Below are positions 57,652-64,000 of a stretch of 64,000 nt of DNA, piece after piece. The translations under genes were made by a program, and so were the position numbers. The first letter of the stretch is position 1. Every line of letters begins with the position of its first letter. Source of the stretch: Endomychus coccineus (Eukaryota; Arthropoda; Insecta; Coleoptera; Endomychidae). The notes beneath the pieces were generated by a model, which saw only the letters and a list, made by a program, of their open reading frames with translations, was not told the origin of the DNA and did not search any database. Location: contig OY294067.1 of the NCBI GenBank assembly GCA_958510875.1, positions 56,184,039-56,248,038 of the forward strand. The letters run 5' to 3'.

Positions 57652-57693
57652 TACTCTGATGATGACTACTTGGTAGCCGAAAGATTCTCAGTA
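57652..57693 (+). ncRNA. Hammerhead-ribozyme-like motif, second family
   Basis: UACU (57652-57655) pairs with AGUA (57690-57693). Core CUGAUGA is 57656-57662, followed by an extra U. Stem II is GACUAC-UUG-GUAGCC with one A-C mismatch. GAA (57679-57681), then AGA-U-UCU as a three-pair stem III with one-base loop, and C (57689) before AGUA. The 3' sequence (TTTAGTGGATAAGGGTGATT) is shared with 4.42 kb. The layout fits a type I hammerhead; the extra U leaves activity open. Confidence 0.6.
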
Positions 57694-57759
57694 CTTTAAT
57701 AGTATTTTTAGTGGATAAGGGTGATTATTTTTTTATTTATAATGTATGTGTAAATTTTA

Positions 57760-59070
57760 AATATTTTTGTAAGAACTTCGCACTACGTTTTCCGCCTTTA
57801 TTTTGTGTTTAAATTAAATGAGTGAACTACTGAGCTAGCCAGACCAGAAAGTCTATCAAAACCCAGAAATTTAGAAAACAGTAGGCTAAAATAATCAAAA
57901 GAAATTTTGGAACTAAACTCAGAGCATAATAGAGATCAGTCTACTTTAATCTAAAATTTTCATAAGGTATTCCGGGATTTCCGGGTATCTTTTCTTCATA
58001 ATGTTACAAATTAAGATCAGAATCTACCGGGTTAATCAAGTAACACCTAGGATGACAAGTCGGACGGACGTAGAAAAATAAACAATCAACATTTTAGTAG
58101 CTGTTAGTCACATATCTTGTTAATTTCATTGTTCTTATAATTTTAATGTTACAATATTACTGATGTTAGTTTAAAATTTCTTAAAATTACCATTGCATAA
58201 TTAATGTAAAGATACGGTCGTTGTTTGTTATCCATATAATCCACTGACATCACTCATTATAATCATATAATCGAAATATGATATAAAAACACATATCGAT
58301 CACGGTTCACTTGCACTAATTCGGAAAAACCAATGACAGCAGACGACAGTTGCAAGAAATAACAACAGCTGTGAACGGATCGCGGAACAATACTAAATAA
58401 ATATTCTGTGAAATTCACATGCGACATACGAGTAGACCGTGCTGCCTCGTCTCGTAGAGGCGCGGTACCTTATCGCCAAGACGAGACGGACGCTGTGCGA
58501 TGTGTATGCACATGCAGTTTGCAGTAGCAAATTTCAATTAGATTTCCAAGGGGACCTGCCGACGTAAAATTTTACTCCCCCGCTTCATAATATCGCATGG
58601 CGTCGACGCTAGAGGTATATGCTTTTTTTCTATATTTCTCTTCCATGTGAAGAAATTGTGGTGAGATGAGATCACATAGGGGACTACAGAGTATGCAGTT
58701 TGAATGTCTCGTATTGGGAAGGGGAGAAACATGTGATGAGGGTGAATTAATAACGAATAGAATACACAACGGTGGGTATCGTTCTCTAATCATAGATTAC
58801 GTCAGTGCCGTAGTACAGATTTACTGAGGGCTGAGGGGTAAAATTTTCACACATACTTACATTCATTGAGTGTATACTGAGTAATTCAGGATGAGTACTT
58901 AGACTATTCTTATCATTCAAGTTAACATCTGAGAAATCGATTTCCTCATGATAGTTAATTTAAAATATAAGGATCGTAAGGGTCGGAAAGTATATCAGAA
59001 GAGGCGAAGCCGATTCCGATAACACGTGTGCCATAATGATCCGAATTTCATACAAAATTTAATCTGCTTA
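57760..59070. other. Unassigned sequence with a small GC-richer patch
   Basis: No domain seen. At about 58430-58510 a GC-richer patch contains an inverted pair around CGTCTCG / CGAGACG. Open frames at 58538-58793 on the minus strand show no family resemblance. Confidence 0.4.
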
Positions 59071-60344
59071 TAGTCCAGGCAATAAGTCGGGAAAAAGGGC
59101 ATAATAAAAAAAATACAGTAAGCTAGAATTTCAAAATTTTTTTTGCATTTTGTATCTAATACCCCATAGATCATTCATGACTATCAAGACAGCGGGGGTC
59201 GACATTTCTACCCCCTCAAACGGGGAAAACGGGGTTTCAACCCCTCAGAGGAGCATTCTCATAAAAACAGTCCAAAATTAATGAATTAAGAGCCGAAAAT
59301 GACCCCTGGTATGTTTTTTGGGTCGCTGATCACGATTCCGTAGTTAGTTTTCTCGGAAAACTCCCTCCAGATGGGAAACTTGGAAAATTTATATATATAA
59401 TATATAATTTATAATTTTGTTGCAAAAATTACCTCTAGTAGTTTTTTTGGATCGCTGATCACGATTCCGCTATTATTTTTCCCAAAAAAACTCTCTCCAG
59501 ATGATAAATTCGGTAAATTTGAGATTTTCCTGAGACGGTTGTGAATAATAAATTATAATTTTGTTGTAAAAATGACCTCTAGTAGGTTTTTTAGGACGCT
59601 GATTACGATTCCGCTGTAATTTTTTCCAAAAGAGTCTCTCCAGATGGAAAATTCGAGAAATTTGAAATTTTCCCAAGACGGTTATGAATAATAAAGTATA
59701 ATTTTGTTGCAAAAAAGACCTCTAGTCATGACCTCTAGTCATTTTCACAACTAAGTTATACTTTATTATTCATAACCGTCTCAGGAAAATCTCAAAATTC
59801 TCGAATTTTCTATCTGGAGAGACTTTTTTGGGAAAAGTTACAGCGGAATCGTGATCAGCGATCCAAAAAACCTACTAGAGGTCATTTTTGCAACAAAATT
59901 ATACTTTATTATTCACAACCGTCTCAGGAAAATTTCAAATTTCCCGAATTTTCCATCTGGAGAGAGTTTTTTGGGAAAAATAATAGCGGATTCGTGATCA
60001 GCGACCCAAAAAACCTATGAGGTCATTTTTGCAACAAAATTATAAATTATATATTATATATATTTTTCCGAGTTTTCCGAGAAAACTAACTGCGGAATCG
60101 TGATCAGCGACCCAAAAAACATAGTAGCGGTCATTTTCGGCTCTTAATTCATTAATTTTCGACTGTTTTTATAAGAATGCTCCTCTGAGGGGTTGAAACC
60201 CCTTTTGAGGGGGTAGAAAGGTCGACCCCCGCGGTCTTGATAGTCATGAATGATCTATGGGTATTAGGAACAGAATGCAAAAAAATTTTGAAATTCTAAC
60301 TTACTATATTTTCCATTTTTATTTTTGGTTCGTTGCCTGGACTA
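59071..60344. mobile_element. TAGTC foldback element 3 (1,274 bp)
   Basis: The ends TAGTCCAGGCAA and TTGCCTGGACTA have TTA on both outer sides (59068-59070, 60345-60347), a 3-bp TSD. The arms are complementary throughout, from TAGATCATTCATGACTATCA to the centre near 59730. Each arm contains three units of about 120-150 bases with the motif GGGTCGCTGATCACGATTCC, giving three forward and three inverted copies. No gene is present. Confidence 0.9.
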
Positions 60345-60381
60345 TTAATAATAGAAGACAGGAGTGGATGAAGGGTCTATG

Positions 60382-60970
60382 TAGTCGAGGAAATAAAGCA
60401 CTAAAATATGTTCAACCTCCAATCGTCGTTGCAGTTCAATGGATCGAAATGAGGTTTTCTGTACTTGATTCAGGTCATTTAGAAAGTTTGAGTCGCTTTC
60501 GTTTTCTGTGGAAATTCGTTATTGCATTTGAACAGCGAAAAAATGAATTTTTCCGAGTACACTTTGAGAAAAAAAATTAATTAGTCGTGGATAATGACTA
60601 AAACTGACTCGAATCGGTCTCTCGGAGATTTTCGTGGTCCCTGAATACGATTATGATGTCCAAAAAATTCCTCGAGGTTACCTTGGATGATCCTGGTGTA
60701 GTAAGGCTATTAGGTCTCCGATGATGAATACGACATCCAAAAACTCTCAGAAAATACCTGGGGTTATACGGGATCCTTGGGAACCTGAATAACTAGGTGA
60801 TCTTCTAGAAATTCGTTAATTCTTCTTCAAAATATTCAACAAATTCTGGCTGTCGGGGGTTTTTGAGATCGCTGATCAAGACTGTGCCACTCAAAAAATT
60901 CCCCAAATTACCTGGGATCATTTCCAGGGTCCCTGAGGACCTAGACGACTTGTAAGTCCAGGTCATCACC
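60382..60970. mobile_element. TAGTC foldback relative, one arm only
   Basis: It starts TAGTCGAGGAAATAAAGCA like foldback 2 and follows its left arm with many changes (GACTCGAAT.GGT.TCTCGG, CCTGAATACGA, AAAAAATTCC) and then its loop (TGTCGGGGGTTTTTGAGATCG, GATCAAGACTGTGCCACTC). A short insertion lies at about 60580-60600. The right arm is missing, and the LINE at 60975 follows. Confidence 0.7.
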
Positions 60971-60974
60971 TGGG

Positions 60975-63625
60975 AATTCGTTGATATTTTTGGAAATTTC
61001 GAAAGAATATTACCTCAAACGATTTTAATAAGTACTTCGTCCAGATGGTTGAATCTATCATAAAAACTGTAAATGGTATTCCTAATAAGAAATTGCTAGA
61101 TTTTCCAACACCCTTTTCTTCTTCCTTTCTTCTTCCAGCTACCCAATGTGAAGTTATGGATACCATAAAATCTTTAAGAACTCTCCATGTGTTGATGTTT
61201 ATGACTTAAATAGTAACTTAATAAATCTAATCTTTAGTAACCGAAATTGTCAAAGGTCATTCCAGCATACAAAAAAAGGAGATGCTTCACTTATTGAAAA
61301 TTGTCATCCGATATCCATTCACTATTTTCTCAATAATTGTCTTGAAACAAAGATTAACAAAGTATTTTGAAATTAACAGATATTTTAGTAACTCGCAATT
61401 TGGTTTTAGGACTGGTATTTTAACCACGACAGCGAGAATCGATATTGTGAGTGGCATAGGTGGGGGCCTTGAGCAGCAAGATCATACAACTATCACCCTG
61501 TGTGATCTGTCGAACGCCTTCGACTGTGTTGCTCATGACATGATATTTTATTGGAAAACCTACATTTCTATGGAACTAGAGAGGTCGCACTCTTTTTTTT
61601 TGAATCTTACCTGAAAAATTGATTGCAGAAGGTCTGTCTCAATAATAGTACATCAGATTGAAAAAAAATTTTATCCTGGAGTATCTCAAGACTCCGTCTT
61701 GGGGCCATTTATGTTAGTGAGATTAGCAACTTTATGACCCCCTTTAAATGCGTCCTTTTTGTGGATGACACGTCAGTGACATGTTCAAGTACAGACTACG
61801 AATCCTATTGGATCGGTCTGAATAAATTGAAGAAAAAATAAAAACATGGTTTAGAGCCCACAATCTGAAGGTAAATAGTGACAAGTCTCAAAGACTAATA
61901 GTAACCACCTGTCAGTTTGAACAAGAATAGGTAAAATTACTCGGTGTTACACTAGAAACTCTAGATGGTAGATTAAATTGGAAGTCTCATTTAGAAGAGC
62001 TAAAGCGTAATCTATCAAGCACTTTGTTTCTCCTACGTCAGCTTATAGACATATTTCAAATCACGACACTTCAAGAACAGTATTTTTCACTGCTTAAGTC
62101 TGATATGGGTTACTCCATTTTACTATGGGAAAATTTCACGACTTCTAATGCTATTTTTACGCAATAAAAAAAGCAATCAGATTATTAAGAAATTCAAGGT
62201 ATAGAGATACATGTAGACCTTTATTCATACAACTCACAATTATGGCTTTTCGTCCTTATACCGGGATATCAAAAATTATCTTGGTCAAGGGTGGTTGTGG
62301 AATCTAAAACGTGTGTCTTACTTTACGTTTGAAATAAGTATGTCACTGTCACACTGACATCATCAATAACCTACAAATTTCAGTTGTGAAACAATAATGA
62401 ACTACAAATTATGGAATAATTATTTGAACTTTGAACCTTTTCAGAGGTCGTGATAGCCACAATCCGGGTCAAAAGCTGTTTTGAAATAGTTAATTTTCCG
62501 TAAATCGAATGACGTCACGTGAAAAGCCCGTAGCACGCGAGTTAGAAAAGTGGAAACTGGTTGTACCTAATACGGCTTTACGACGACTTTTCGCGTGCCG
62601 TTTTTGCTACATGTAGTTAGATTTAGTATCGGACCGTGCCCGACGGCCCTTCTTTTTTCATTAAATAGGAAAATTTAATTAAAACAGTTTGAGCTATTCT
62701 CAGATCTCAGTTACGCACGTCTAACGTGCGACGTATCAAAGGGAATTTTCTCGCGACTAAAATATACACGGAGCGGGTAAAAGCTAGCGGCCCATAGCCA
62801 AAAACACTTTATTACAACTGGCGCAGGTCGCACGGGGCAAGAAACGACCCCAAATTAACAGGACCGAGTTAAACTCGAGGCATATGTCAAAATGATTTCG
62901 TTCGTAGCTAATTACATCGGACATCTGGCGTTCATGCAATTATATTTTTAGATAATTCGAACCTTCTAATTTCGATAGGCCACGTGAAAATCCCGGAGTC
63001 CAAAGCGCTAAAGACTTCTGAGTGTTACAATATTCGTATAAAATTGCGAAATTTCGCACTTTTAGAAACTTCAAATTAATTATGACATAATTATTTCAAA
63101 CGTAAAGTAAGACACACGTTTTAGTTTCCACAACCACCCTTTACCAAGATATTTTTTGATATCCCGGTATATCCACAATTCACACTTGAAATATCTAAAG
63201 TATCGTCTAATCTTATTACACATGCTGACATCCATGATCATAACACTAGATTTGCAAATAATATTATAATTCCTAGATATAGGCTTGCTACATCACAAAA
63301 AAATTCTCTTGATTTTAATCTTTATAATGCACTACCTCATCAAATAAAAATGTTAAAGATGAATGAATTCAAAAAACAATGGAATGGTTTTTGCTAAATA
63401 GCGGTATGTGTTCTATTGATGAATACCATGAAAATATACCAGGTGAGATAAATTGCCTCTGAGGACATACTTGCTGCTTACTACGTACAGTTTATAGATT
63501 ATAATTAGTTTTGATTTTTTAGAACAGTGTTCAGTAGTCATGTATTTTTACCTGTTTACCTTTATATGTTATAACCAGCTATGCATATATGCATATGTAT
63601 ATGATATAGTCAAATAAACCATCTA
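60975..63625 (+). pseudogene. Jockey-like LINE RT, split by element B
   Basis: The plus strand reads FNKYFVQMVES-like residues, RLTKYFEINRYFSNSQFGFR, TTITLCDLSNAFDCVAHD (first catalytic Asp), YPGVSQDSVLGPF (usually [10 protein letters not shown]), CVLFVDDTSVTCSSTDYESY (FADD changed to FVDD), KLLGVTLETLDGRLNWKSHL in changed frame, and IKKAIRLLRNSRYRDTCRPL, to 62258. After the insertion it goes on as FTLEISKVSSNLITHADIHD, HNTRFANNIIIPRYRLATSQ and DFNLYNALPHQIKMLK, and ends in an ATCT-type tail near 63622. Many stops make it inactive. Confidence 0.85.
62261..63167. mobile_element. TA-flanked inverted-repeat element B, copy 2 (907 bp)
   Basis: Same ends (CCGGGATATC...GATATCCCGG) and TA flanks (62259-62260, 63168-63169) as copy 1. 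It splits a LINE: CGTCCTTA and TATCCACAATT rejoin in frame. Compared with copy 1 there are small deletions near 62659 and 62875, which remove the start of the 98-codon frame. Confidence 0.9.
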
Positions 63626-64000
63626 TCTACCCACCTTATGCCATATAACCCGAATGAAGAGAAGATTATAGTGACTTTATCTAATCGTGCTTTGTTCAAA
63701 TATTCGTTTGTTTTACCAAACTAGTACCATAGTTGTAAATTACAATTTTTATTGAATAGTAAATATAGATACAATTATTATAACTACCTCCTAAGTGTGA
63801 CCTTGGCCAGTATTATCGTTCACATATCTTTGTTTAAGAAAGCCACCTGATCTATGACACCTATGGCAATTCAATAAAGATGGCTTTTTGAAAATGTTAG
63901 AACAATATATTCAATCAATTTCAATATAAAAGATATGGTAATAGATCTGGCATCAGTGCATGAAAGCTTTAATTGATAACATCTGTTAACCATGATCACT
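63626..64000. other. Unassigned end of window
   Basis: AT-rich sequence after the LINE tail; nothing recognised. Confidence 0.4.

Noticed and set aside
58430..58510. GC-richer patch as a possible promoter or CpG island of a host gene
   Set aside because: Too short, no gene follows on either strand, and the inverted CGTCTCG pair is an adequate explanation.
1..64000. CRISPR arrays, bacterial operons, riboswitches or phage genes
   Set aside because: No regularly spaced identical repeats, no ribosome-binding sites ahead of frames, and all recognisable proteins are eukaryotic mobile-element types.

Overview
This window looks like a stretch of AT-rich nuclear DNA from an arthropod, most likely an insect. 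The reasons are the mix of mobile elements (irritans-like mariner, Jockey-like LINEs ending in short microsatellite tails, Penelope-like elements, ZMYM1-like and GTF2IRD2-like hAT transposases, a THAP-bearing P-like element, a KRBA2/Ginger2-like integrase) and the lack of any long open frame. I see no convincing host gene, rRNA or CRISPR array. Nearly all recognisable coding sequence is broken transposon or retrotransposon protein. The species cannot be fixed from the sequence alone.

Layout. 0-8 kb: a Jockey-like LINE split by a 1.3 kb repeat, an RNase H LINE tail, a 1.2 kb foldback inserted in a hammerhead-like motif, a Ginger2-like element carrying a hAT MITE, and a palindromic Tc1/mariner MITE. 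8-18 kb: a dead mariner split by the second copy of the 1.3 kb repeat, a deleted hAT copy, LINE tails, a gypsy-like LTR hit by a LINE, tandem palindromes and a BED-finger remnant. 18-30 kb: a 2.75 kb hAT with exact 8-bp target duplications, a LINE abutting a Penelope-like RT, a dead Tc1-like transposase, and a 3.3 kb hAT containing a LINE and a 579-bp P-like element. 30-44 kb: two mariners, each split by a different later insertion (a LINE tail; a TAGTC foldback), a copia RNase H fragment and two more Jockey-like fragments. 44-57 kb: a Penelope endonuclease tail, a Mutator-like element with long inverted repeats, two Tc1-like elements (one an inverted duplication), a 0.4 kb palindrome with a hammerhead-like motif on both strands, and another Penelope fragment. 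57-64 kb: another hammerhead-like motif, two TAGTC foldbacks and a LINE interrupted by the second copy of a 0.9 kb TA-flanked inverted-repeat element.

The genes do not form a pathway; they record layered insertion, and many boundaries can be read from target-site duplications (TSDs). The parts I find most interesting are: (1) a group of foldback elements with TAGTC...GACTA ends and 3-bp TSDs, two of which share an internal repeated motif; (2) two families of hammerhead-ribozyme-like motifs near Penelope-type sequence, one with a compensatory pair change between copies; (3) a small P-like element with a THAP remnant inside a hAT; and (4) an internally deleted Ginger2-like element with subterminal repeats. 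Everything was read by eye. Boundaries given without a TSD are approximate, and family names below superfamily level are provisional.
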